Assembly: GCA_023410675.1 (NCBI GenBank)
Contig: JAEYPM010000094.1
Span: 1-16,662 of the forward strand
DNA: 16,662 bases
Direction of reading: 5' to 3'
Source of the DNA: Bacillota bacterium
GTDB taxonomy: Bacteria; Bacillota; Clostridia; Lachnospirales; Cellulosilyticaceae
Shown here: in pieces, positions 7,578 through 14,676 of the stretch
Layout of the letters: every line of letters starts with the position of its first letter
Position numbering within the stretch: the stretch's first letter is position 1
Position numbers and translations under genes: made by a program
The notes under the pieces: generated by a model
The model's input: the letters and a program-made list of their open reading frames with translations, nothing else
What the model was told of the DNA's origin: nothing
The model's database searches: none

Positions 7578-7760
7578 TTAGCAGAATGAACAGTAGTTTT
7601 CGAGAAGGAAGTATACAGCTATTGCAATTAGGAATGATACCCAAGAACTATTATCGTTTCCACAACCAAAATCAAATATACTATTATTTCCATTGCCTAC
7701 GCAGAATATAATAATAAGGCCTAGTAATATAATCCATAGCCAAGAATTGTTATTACACAT
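7578..7760 (-). CDS. Tiny membrane protein (60 aa), paralogue of the 87-aa protein
   Basis: The sequence opens MCNNNSWLWIILLG and runs into a hydrophobic helix (about 7-22). Next comes an Asn/Gly-rich loop with FDFGCG (29-34), and then a second helix (about 40-53, ending in AVYFLLENY). Four cysteines (2, 20, 33 and two at the end, 57 and 60) are many for 60 residues. The layout matches the 87-aa protein downstream, so this is a local duplicate. Similar Asn/Gly/Cys-rich tiny membrane proteins are common but uncharacterised in clostridia. The start has AAAGGA upstream. The minus-strand CATACTATA at 7813-7821 matches a sigma-K or sigma-G -10 box, so a sporulation role is a possibility. Confidence 0.7.
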   Translation of the reverse strand: MCNNNSWLWIILLGLIIIFCVGNGNNSIFDFGCGNDNSSWVSFLIAIAVYFLLENYCSFC

Positions 7761-7812
7761 TATAAATCATCCTTTCGCTTATCAGTAATGAAGTTATTAG
7801 GTTCTTCATTAA

Positions 7813-7839
7813 TATAGTATGAAAAATGGTAAAAAGTGT
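7813..7839 (-). promoter_or_regulatory. Possible sigma-K/sigma-G promoter of the 60-aa gene
   Basis: On the minus strand CATACTATA (7821 to 7813) fits the sigma-K -10 form CATAnnnTA and the sigma-G form CATACTA. An AC dinucleotide lies 16 bases upstream (7839-7838), the spacing of a sigma-K -35. The start would be about 45 bases before the ATG. The motif is short, so chance cannot be excluded. Confidence 0.3.
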
Positions 7840-8072
7840 TACAAAAATTTCATAGTATATACTTTAACGGATATATATGGAAAGTAAGGTAGACATTTTT
7901 AAGTGCTAAATAATCATTGTGTAAATAATTTGATTAAGACTTAAATGGCGTGTGTAAATTTTTGATGATAAAATTTAGGACTAATTTTTTAAATAAATTA
8001 TATTGTTGTATTTTATTTATTATGAGGAGTAATTGAATTATTACAAATTAGCAATTAATTCTATTTTTAGTT
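7840..8072. other. AT-rich intergenic stretch
   Basis: This is most of the 470-base gap between the divergently transcribed 60-aa gene and the binding-protein gene. I see no open reading frame, tRNA or clear terminator in it. The promoter-like and inverted-repeat parts on either side are listed separately. Confidence 0.6.
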
Positions 8073-8100
8073 TTGTGCATCAATGATAACATCGTATTAA
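8073..8100 (+). promoter_or_regulatory. Candidate promoter of the sugar-binding lipoprotein gene
   Basis: TTGTGC (8073-8078) and TATTAA (8095-8100) are spaced by 16 bases. This would start RNA near 8107, at the left edge of the nested inverted repeat, giving a leader of about 125 bases. The boxes are only moderate matches to sigma-A. Confidence 0.35.
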
Positions 8101-8101
8101 G

Positions 8102-8205
8102 AACATCACAGCAAAATATCTATTATTTGGAGGTAATTAGCAATATATTTATTACTTATTCACAAATAAAGATATTTTAAAAGAAAATATCAATCTTGTG
8201 ATGTT
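8102..8205 (+). promoter_or_regulatory. Nested inverted repeat in the leader of the binding-protein gene
   Basis: AACATCACA (8102-8110) is an exact inverted copy of TGTGATGTT (8197-8205). Inside it AAAATATC (8113-8120) pairs with GATATTTT (8171-8178). The two helices could stack into one structured 5' leader that ends 15 bases before the ribosome site. I do not recognise a known riboswitch class. Confidence 0.4.
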
Positions 8206-8232
8206 AGATACATGAAAATGGGAGGGAAATTT

Positions 8233-9792
8233 ATGAAACTAAAAAAGAGTTTAAAAAAGAGTGCAATAGCTGTTTTAAGCACTGCTTGTTTATTAAGTAC
8301 AATAATGAGTGGGTGCAATAAAGCAACAGATCCAAATGAAAAAGATCCAGAAGCAACAACAGCCGTGCAGACTAGCGAGAAAACCACAAGTGGTGCTACC
8401 ATTGATACTTCAAAACCAGTTGAACTTAAATGGTTTTACATTGGTACAGGGCAACAAGAAGCAGTAGATGAAATTGAAGAAGAGATTAATAAATACCTTA
8501 AAGACAATACAAATCTTAATGCAACGATTCAGCTTCAGTGTTTTGACTATGGATCATATTCTCAAAAACTTCAAGCAATGATTGCAGCAGGTGAGGAATT
8601 TGATATTTGCTTTACATCAAGCTGGGCAAACAATTACTATTTAAATGCACGAAAAGGAGCTTTTCATCCTATAAATGACCTAGCAGCAACTTATGCACCA
8701 AAACTTTTTGAAGTCATTGATCCAGGATTTATTAAAGGGACACAAATTGATGGTGTCAACTATGCAGTACCTACTAATAAAGAAGCGGCACATCAATGGG
8801 GCTTTGTTATTAGAAAAGATATCATTGAGAAATACAACATGGATATATCTACAATTAAGAAGTTTGAAGATATTGAGCCATTCTTACAAATAGTTAAGGA
8901 AAAAGAGTCAGGTATGTATCCACTTGAAGCAGTTGTAGGGGAATCTCCATTTAGGGTGTTAGATTTTGACAGAATTGGCGATCAAAGATATCCTGGCGTT
9001 GTTCATAATGATTCAAAGGATATGAAAGTATTTAACGAATTGGAAGCTCCAGAAACTCTAGACTTCTTCAAAACAATGAATAAGTTTTATAAAGCAGGAT
9101 ATATCCGTGAAGATGCAGCAACAGTAACAGATTATACACAAGACCAAAAAGCAGGTAAAGTATTTGCTGCTATCCGATCTTTAAAACCAGGAAAAGATAT
9201 TGAGGAATCCAATACGTTTGGTCATGAGTTGGTTCAAGTTCCTGTAACACCACCTATTAAATCAAATGCAGAGATGACAGGTTCATTGCAAGCTATTTCT
9301 GTAACATCTAAGAATCCAGAAAGAGCTATAATGTTCCTTGAATTAGTAAATACAGATCCAACATTAAGCAACATCATTAACTATGGTATAGAAGGAAAAC
9401 ACTATATTAAAGTAAGTGATAATGTAATCAAAGCAGGTCCTGAACTTGAAAAGTATAATCCAGGAATAGGATGGGTATTTGGTAACCAATTTATCAGCTA
9501 TGTATGGGATAATGAAGCACCAGATAAATGGCAGCAATTCTTAGAATTTAATAAGCAGGGTACAGAGACAAAAACACTTGGATTTGTATTTGATGCAGAA
9601 CCAGTTAAGACGGAGATTGCTCAGTGCGTAAATGTTTGGGATCAATATATGCCAGGTCTCGAAACAGGTACTGTTAATCCAAATGAAGTACTTCCAGAGT
9701 TTATTAAGGCAATGAAAGATGCTGGTGGCGATGAAATTATTGCAGAGAAACAAACACAATTAGATGCATGGTTAGCTGAGAACAACAAATAA
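8233..9792 (+). CDS. ABC-transporter sugar-binding lipoprotein (family 1 with DUF3502-type C-terminus)
   Basis: This is an extracellular solute-binding protein of the LipO/YtcQ type that hands an oligosaccharide or sugar to an ABC importer. I chose the ATG at 8233 (519 aa) because GGAGGG lies 6 bases before it; an upstream in-frame ATG at 8212 has no such site. The lipoprotein signal is clear: a Lys-rich start, a hydrophobic core and lipobox IMSGC with Cys28. A Thr/Glu-rich linker (about 30-60) follows, then the binding fold from about 63. The last 70 or so residues, with WDQYMPGLETG, are like DUF3502. Usually such genes are followed by LplB/YtcP-type permease genes; here none follow, so the partners are elsewhere or lost. 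The substrate cannot be read from the sequence. Confidence 0.93.
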   Translation: MKLKKSLKKSAIAVLSTACLLSTIMSGCNKATDPNEKDPEATTAVQTSEKTTSGATIDTSKPVELKWFYIGTGQQEAVDEIEEEINKYLKDNTNLNATIQLQCFDYGSYSQKLQAMIAAGEEFDICFTSSWANNYYLNARKGAFHPINDLAATYAPKLFEVIDPGFIKGTQIDGVNYAVPTNKEAAHQWGFVIRKDIIEKYNMDISTIKKFEDIEPFLQIVKEKESGMYPLEAVVGESPFRVLDFDRIGDQRYPGVVHNDSKDMKVFNELEAPETLDFFKTMNKFYKAGYIREDAATVTDYTQDQKAGKVFAAIRSLKPGKDIEESNTFGHELVQVPVTPPIKSNAEMTGSLQAISVTSKNPERAIMFLELVNTDPTLSNIINYGIEGKHYIKVSDNVIKAGPELEKYNPGIGWVFGNQFISYVWDNEAPDKWQQFLEFNKQGTETKTLGFVFDAEPVKTEIAQCVNVWDQYMPGLETGTVNPNEVLPEFIKAMKDAGGDEIIAEKQTQLDAWLAENNK

Positions 9793-9821
9793 AGCTTTAA
9801 GTATTCCTTGATAGCATGCTG

Positions 9822-9845
9822 TATACGGGTCTCCCCATCCGTATA
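9822..9845 (+). other. Hairpin just after the binding-protein gene
   Basis: TATACGG (9822-9828) and CCGTATA (9839-9845) form a 7-bp stem with a 10-base loop, 30 bases after the stop. No T-run follows. In transporter operons such hairpins between binding-protein and permease genes stabilise the upstream mRNA; that is an analogy here because no permease gene follows. Confidence 0.4.
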
Positions 9846-9905
9846 AATTAGAAAGGGATCTTAATAATAAATTTGAATGAGTGACAAGATAAAAGAGTCT
9901 CCTTT

Positions 9906-9958
9906 GAGGGCGCAACTTAGGGATTTACGATAACAAGTAAGTTTTGAGCGACAGCCCC
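9906..9958. other. Unassigned potentially structured RNA segment
   Basis: GGG-CGC-AACTTA (9908-9919) can pair with TAAGTT (9938-9943), GCG (9948-9950) and CCC (9955-9957). The 3' side has bulges TTGA and ACAG, and the loop is 18 bases. A strong terminator follows at 9969. It could be a small RNA or an attenuator cut from its gene; I match it to no known class, and the pairing may be accidental. Confidence 0.25.
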
Positions 9959-9968
9959 AAGTGGTGGT

Positions 9969-10013
9969 ACAAAAGACCAGTCATGTGCAATGTTTGCCTG
10001 ACTGGTCTTTTGT
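9969..10013. terminator. Bidirectional intrinsic terminator
   Basis: A perfect 15-bp stem (9969-9983 with 9999-10013) with a 15-base loop has A-rich and T-rich ends, so it can stop transcription both ways. It stands between the binding-protein gene and the convergent radical SAM gene, whose stop codon begins at its right edge. Confidence 0.88.
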
Positions 10014-10972
10014 TAGTGTTCTTGTTCACTAGATGCATTGATGACCTTTTCTGCATCTTCTCTATGGATGGTATAATAGTAGAGTACATCTAAAATTTCC
10101 CTATCTAGTGTTTGTGTTTCAATATTATTAAAGTCATTTTCGTGAATGATTGAGGTAATAGTTTTCAGCTTTTCCTTAGGTAATCTTGAAAACGCTTCCC
10201 ACCATTCATCAACCAAACCATTTTCTTCAAAATGCAGCCTGTAGACTATCATTGCTTCTGGCATATAGAGTAGTTTTTCAAATTCAGACTCATTACTGCC
10301 AAATGCCTTGTTGAAAAAGGATTTTCCACGTCCTATCTTCCCCTTCGTAGAGTTTAGGACAGCCTGTATTGCTCGGATATACTTCCTATTCCAATATTTG
10401 CCTGTGTAGAATCTGTTCCTGAAATATTTCGGATCATGAATAGGATGATATTTCATGGGGGAAGAGTAAATACTAACACCCAGTTCTTCGCATAAATCTA
10501 TGTTTAATTTTAGTCTGCGATATAAATCTACAGACTTATCTTCATAGTTATAAAGTAAATAGTTAGACATATCCTTAATTCCATTTTTCGCTGCCAGTCG
10601 TATTGCTTTTTCGTATGTGTCACGAAGACGCCAATCGTCGAAAGTTACTCGCAGTGGCCGAATTGGTATCTCAGCCAACTTTTTTACCTTTTCAGGGCTT
10701 CTACTTAAAATCCTGGCATCAACACCTTGATTGAAATCTACATATCGTGCTTTGGGAATATTCTTATACATCACTTCGAAAAATGGTGCAAAATAGTCTG
10801 CCAAGCTTAGAATGGTATCTTTTTTGGCTGTATAAATGTCGTTTAGCTTATGAGTCTTTAGTTTTTGATAAAGTTCATCTTTGACCGATACATCTTTCTG
10901 TTTTGAAAGAAGTAGTTGATATTGTTTAATCATACTTCTTATGTATCCACGGTCATTTATCCCGCTTTGCAA
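10013..10972 (-). pseudogene. Radical SAM protein, C-terminal part (downstream of frameshift)
   Basis: This 319-residue open frame is the C-terminal part of the radical SAM protein whose N-terminal part ends at 10987. It can only start at a TTG (10972) with no ribosome site. Open reading continues upstream in this frame to 11024, encoding TKYVEPNKYLITIHGL, the natural continuation of the other fragment. Adding one base near 11017-11024 joins the two into a protein of about 534 residues. The fragment carries VDFNQGVDARIL, part of the TIM-barrel core of this radical SAM group, then RVTFDDWR, a Lys-rich helix and a helical C-terminus. Without the iron-sulphur cysteines it cannot work alone. The 3' end overlaps the bidirectional terminator. 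Confidence 0.8.
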
Positions 10973-10986
10973 TCCATGTATCGTTA

Positions 10987-11616
10987 TTAAATACTTATTC
11001 GGTTCAACATATTTTGTTTGCCGTCAAAACCACAGGCCTTAATCTCATCTATTATTTTTTCAAAATCCGATGAGGCAAGAACATTGTTATCCAAAAGCAA
11101 TAAATTGCGTTTATCACCAAATGCTTCTGAAACAGCTTCAATCTGTTTCGTGATTGGAATATAGCTACAATATTTCAGCTCAAGCCTTGGCACAGCACAA
11201 AATGGGCATTTATTGACACATCCACGAGTCATATACCCATAATATCCATCATGTTCTGGATATACATAGTCAATCTCTTCCAAAATAGAATAGTCAAGAG
11301 ACACATGGTCGATTATGATTTCATTATCATCATATTCACCACCCTTATCAAGTAAACTGACAAACGGTTTTATACCTGTTTCCTTTTCTATTTCATCCGG
11401 CACAACAGACGCAGCAATCCCCCCCACTAATACTTCATTGATATTCTTACAAAAAGGTTTAAAGAAGTTTATGGTATCAATGGTTTGCGCCCAGTAAAAT
11501 GTAAAAAAGGTAACTTTATCACCAAGCATCTTGTGATAGGTAGCTAATTTCATCAACCCCATTGGGGGATATTTATTTTTATAATTAGGTTCAACTAATA
11601 GCACTCTTCTATTCAT
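10987..11616 (-). pseudogene. Radical SAM protein with B12-binding-like N-terminus, N-terminal part (frameshifted)
   Basis: This 209-residue part starts at an ATG that overlaps the preceding gene's stop as ATGA, so translation is coupled. Residues 1-120 look like the B12-binding-like domain of this radical SAM group (LLVEPNYKNKYPPMGLMKLA, VLVGGIAA). Then TRGCVNKCPFC gives the CxxxCxxC signature (Cys133, Cys137, Cys140) that holds the 4Fe-4S cluster for S-adenosylmethionine cleavage. The frame ends in GKQNMLNRISI, not family-like; the next frame continues with TKYVEPN. So a single A is missing in an A-rich run near 11017-11024. It is a recent decay or a sequencing error. The substrate is unknown. 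The other half is the C-terminal fragment at 10013-10972. Confidence 0.82.
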
Positions 11617-12170
11617 TTGCTCAACTCGTCCTGTATTTTTTTGATTAGTTCCTGACTTAGGTTTTCTGGCAAGACATCATTGATTATACCATAAATACGC
11701 GAAACTAATTTTTGCTGTTTTTTATCAAGTCTTGACAACCCTTGTGTTACATAACTTGGTTTTGTCGGTGTCGGCGGTGTTTTTGATTTTGCTGCCTGAG
11801 TAGGTTTTGGAGGTTCAATCGCATCAATTGCTGGCTGATATGTATCTTCGATTTTCTGGATAACTCGGCTGAGGGGTTCTCCAGAAGTAGTCTTACTTCG
11901 TAAATTAACAAGTGTTCTCTGAGCCTTCTCACTTTCAATGCGTTTTGCGTCTAGATCACGCTCTATTTTTTCCCGCTCCTTGTCATCAACAAAGCCAGTG
12001 ATCTTCTTTTTTTGATATTCAGCTTCTTTTTGACGATATGTAATCTCTTTCCTATATGCACTTTTTGCGTCATTCGCACCATGGTAAACGCGATGCATAG
12101 TCGAGAAATACTCCTGCAGTTGTGCTTCTAATTCGTTGCGAGGACTATTTTCGTTAAAATAGTCCCTTCT
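11613..12170 (-). pseudogene. Lys/Glu-rich coiled-coil protein, 5'-truncated by the IS element
   Basis: I do not recognise this protein. The first in-frame ATG (12098) gives 161 residues, but the frame stays open upstream to 12171 with family-like sequence (NENSPRNELEAQLQEYFST) and no ribosome site before the ATG. I therefore read it as the C-terminal part of a longer protein cut by the insertion sequence that begins at about 12171. About residues 15-75 form a highly charged coiled coil (QKEAEYQKKK, REKIERDLDAKR), then comes a Pro/Thr/Lys linker (PPKPTQAAKSKTPPTPTKPS) and a C-terminal helical region. Its stop overlaps the radical SAM start by 4 bases, so the two were one operon. It looks slightly richer in GC than the IS (29 of 60 bases in two hand-counted stretches). 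Confidence 0.6.
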
Positions 12171-12185
12171 TGTTTATGATAATCT

Positions 12186-12243
12186 AAAATTACCCTAGTA
12201 AAACAATTGAAAATTCCCCTAGAAGAAATATATAATACCCCTA
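12186..12243 (+). repeat. IS21 left-end repeats (transposase-binding-like sites)
   Basis: AAAATTACCCTAG (12186-12198) and AAAATTCCCCTAG (12210-12222) are 24 bases apart, and a third, weaker copy with ACCCCTATG (12237-12245) follows at 22 bases. IS21 elements carry such multiple end repeats as IstA-binding sites. Confidence 0.6.
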
Positions 12244-12274
12244 TGATAATAACTTTCATGGGGAGGCTAAGGGG

Positions 12275-13867
12275 ATGATTAATCTGATACAAAAACAAGA
12301 AATAATTCTATCTCATTTCAGGGAAGGGAAATAACAATGGGAAATTCATAGGCAAACTGGAATAGATAGAAAAACCATTAGAAAATATATTAAAGAATAT
12401 GAGTCGAAAAAACAGATACTACTTAATTCAGATCATAATAATAAAGAATTAATATCTGATATAGTAGCTCCTCCTAAATATGATAGCAGTGGCAGAGTGA
12501 GGAGAAAATTAACAGATGAAATGATAAATAGAATCCACTTTTTCTTGGAGGAAAACGAAATAAAAAAGACTACAGGTAGGAGTTAGCAACAAAAGAAAAA
12601 AATCGATATTTATGAATGTTTAATAGAGGAAGATTTTAATATTAGTTACACAACTGTTTGCAACTATATAAGAGAAAATACAGAGCGATCAAAAGAAGCG
12701 TACATAAGACAAGAATATGAGTTAGGAGAAGTATGTGAATATGATTGGGGTTATGTAAATTTAACAATAAATAATAAACCTAAAACTTTTCAAATGGCAG
12801 CTTTCACAAGTGCAAAAGGTAATTATCGTTATGCCAACTTATATCATAATCAAAAAATGGAAAGCTTTTTAGATTCCCATGTTAAATTCTTTAATGAGAT
12901 TAAAGGCGTCTATCGAACAATAGTATATGACAATATGAAGATTGTGGTAAAGAAATTTGTAAGTAGAACAGAAAAGGAACCTACAGAAGATCTTTTAAAA
13001 TTATCATTATACTACGGATTTAAGTATAGGTTTTGTAATCCACGGAGTGGTAATGAAAAGGGTCATGTAGAAAGAAGTATAAAATATATAAGAAGGAAAG
13101 CTTTTAGTAAGAAGGATAACTTTAATAGCATTGAAGAAGTTAACGAATATCTCAGAGAACAGCTCCAAAAACTTAATGCTCGCACTAAAGGATATAATAA
13201 AGGCAAAACTCCGAAGGACATTCTTAACGAGGAAAAACCATATTTAATCAAGTTAATGCCTAGCTATGATACTGCTAGAATAGCTGAACTTAGAGTAACC
13301 AAATATTCAGTTGTAAATATTGATGAAAATAAATATTCAGTACCAGATAATTTAGTGGGGGAATTTGTATTTGTAAAAATATATCCAGGAAAAGTCTTAA
13401 TTTATCATAAAAATAAACTCGTTTCAGAACACACTAGAAGTTATGGGTTACATGCTTGGAATATAAAGATAGAGCATTATGTAAAGACATTAAAAAAGAA
13501 GCCTGGAGCCCTTCATTCTAGCACAGCCATGCAACAAATGAATCCCACGCTTCAAACCATATACAATAAGTATTATACACAAAATCCTAGAGATTTCATA
13601 GAACTTCTTGAATTGATTGGTGAAAAGGGATTAGTAAAAATTCAAATGATAGTTCAAGAGTTGGAAGACTTAAGTCCAAAGGGCATTAACACAGAAAAAA
13701 TAAAGATGCTTTCTAACAGAGATAAAAATGCACCAAGTACAAGTGCAGATAATAAAGAAAGGAATACAGAAGAGATAGAAAAACAATCTAAGTTAATATT
13801 GAAACTCTACGATAATCTATTAAATAAGTCATCTGTAGCCTTTCATAAGGAGGCTAAAGTAATATGA
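12275..13867 (+). pseudogene. istA: IS21-family transposase, two internal stops
   Basis: IstA cuts and joins the DNA ends of the element. Reading through two stops gives one frame of 530 codons. An N-terminal helix-turn-helix (residues about 16-40, with GIDRKTIRKYIKEY) leads to a DDE catalytic core with Asp157 (EYDWG), Asp219 (VYDNM) and Glu266 (GHVER), all preserved. A TAA at 12332 (codon 20) and a TAG at 12584 (codon 104) interrupt it, with no change of frame. Downstream the open part begins at an internal ATG (12794), after the first catalytic Asp, so a product from it would be inactive. GGGGAGGCTAAGGGG precedes the ATG at 12275 as ribosome site. istA overlaps istB as ATGA. Confidence 0.9.
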
Positions 13868-14493
13868 TTAAGAATGTAATAGATGAAAAAATAGAGTTAA
13901 TTTCAAAGGAACTTAAATTACCATATATCTCTAAGTCCTTTAAAGCAGATATACAAGAAGCAAATAAAGATAATAAAACATATGATCAATTCCTATATGA
14001 ACTATTAGAAAAAGAATATGACCTTAGAACAGAAAATGGCAAAAAGAATAGGATTCGAAATGCTAGATTTCCATATAAAAAACATATAGAAGACCTAGTA
14101 ATAGAAGACTTGCCAGAAGATGCAAGGAATAAAGTAAAGGCAGTTTCTTCGCTGGAGTTTATTGAAACTGGGCAAAATATCATACTTGCTGGGAATCCTG
14201 GTACTGGTAAAACTCATATGGCCATAGGCATAGGTGTAAAGGCCTGTAGTGCTGGCTACAAGGTACTGTTTACTACTATCCCTCTATTAGTTAATGAATT
14301 AAAAGAAAGCAGGTCAGACAAAACTCTTCGAACTTTTGAAAAAAGGTTCGAAAAGTATGACCTAATTATAGCTGATTAATTAGGATATATTTCCTTCGAT
14401 AAGGAGGCTTCAGAACTGCTTTTCACATATCTTTCTTTAAGAGCTGGCAGAAAATCAACAATTATAACTACAAATTTATCTTTTTAAAGGTGG
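13864..14493 (+). pseudogene. istB: IS21-family ATP-binding helper protein, two internal stops and 3' truncation
   Basis: IstB is the AAA+ ATPase that helps IstA choose and join a target. Walker A is GNPGTGKT (residues 110-117). Walker B is YDLIIAD, where the next codon, expected to be Glu (IIADELGY), is a TAA at 14377, so the catalytic Glu of Walker B is exactly where the protein stops. Homology continues in the same frame through LGYISFDKEASELLF to TTNLSF, where a second TAA at 14485 again replaces an expected Glu (usually SFERW). Similarity ends after AGG TGG. About one fifth of the usual length is missing. It is not functional. Confidence 0.88.
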
Positions 14494-14604
14494 TACTTGA
14501 CTTATAATTGAATGGATTTGTTGTAGAAAAATGTAGCTTTATATACTTTTATCTGTAATATAGGGATAATGGTGATAAAAATGTATTTATATAGCAAAAA
14601 TGTG

Positions 14605-14633
14605 TTGGCATAGGATGTATATAATGTTATAAT
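14605..14633 (+). promoter_or_regulatory. Strong sigma-A promoter of the secreted CBM protein gene
   Basis: TTGGCA (14605-14610), 17 bases, then a perfect TATAAT (14628-14633) predict a start near 14640, about 35 bases before the gene. It is the best sigma-A match in the window and lies outside the IS remnant. Confidence 0.8.
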
Positions 14634-14660
14634 TTTTTCTGATTGTAAAAATATTATTAC

Positions 14661-14676
14661 AGGAGGGAATATTTTG
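14661..14676 (+). promoter_or_regulatory. Ribosome binding site and TTG start of the CBM protein gene
   Basis: AGGAGGG (14661-14667) precedes a TTG start at 14674 by 6 bases. The TTG is chosen because it begins a complete signal peptide at the correct spacing. Confidence 0.75.

Larger units (their letters stand above)
12171..14494 (+). mobile_element. Remnant of an IS21-family insertion sequence
   Basis: An istA-istB pair with a 4-base overlap and multiple direct repeats near the left end define an IS21-family element. The left end is placed at the TG at 12171, where the interrupted coiled-coil frame stops. The right end is missing: istB loses its similarity about 14494 and no matching end repeats follow. 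The element carries four nonsense codons, so it cannot move by itself. Both edges are estimates. Confidence 0.8.

Noticed and set aside
8212..8232. Upstream ATG (8212) as start of the binding-protein gene
   Set aside because: It has no ribosome site; the GGAGGG lies between it and the ATG at 8233, which gives a normal lipoprotein signal peptide.
8190..8402. Minus-strand open frame over the start of the binding-protein gene
   Set aside because: It overlaps the signal peptide and leader of a clear lipoprotein gene and has no family-like features.
12142..12165. Hairpin GGACTATTTT / AAAATAGTCC as a terminator or IS end
   Set aside because: It lies inside the open frame of the truncated coiled-coil gene, and no T-run follows on the strand of that gene; it is more likely coding sequence with accidental symmetry.
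12275..13867. Programmed frameshift or read-through in istA
   Set aside because: Both stops are in the same frame as the flanking homology, with no slippery site pattern, and they are at positions where other IstA proteins have ordinary residues.
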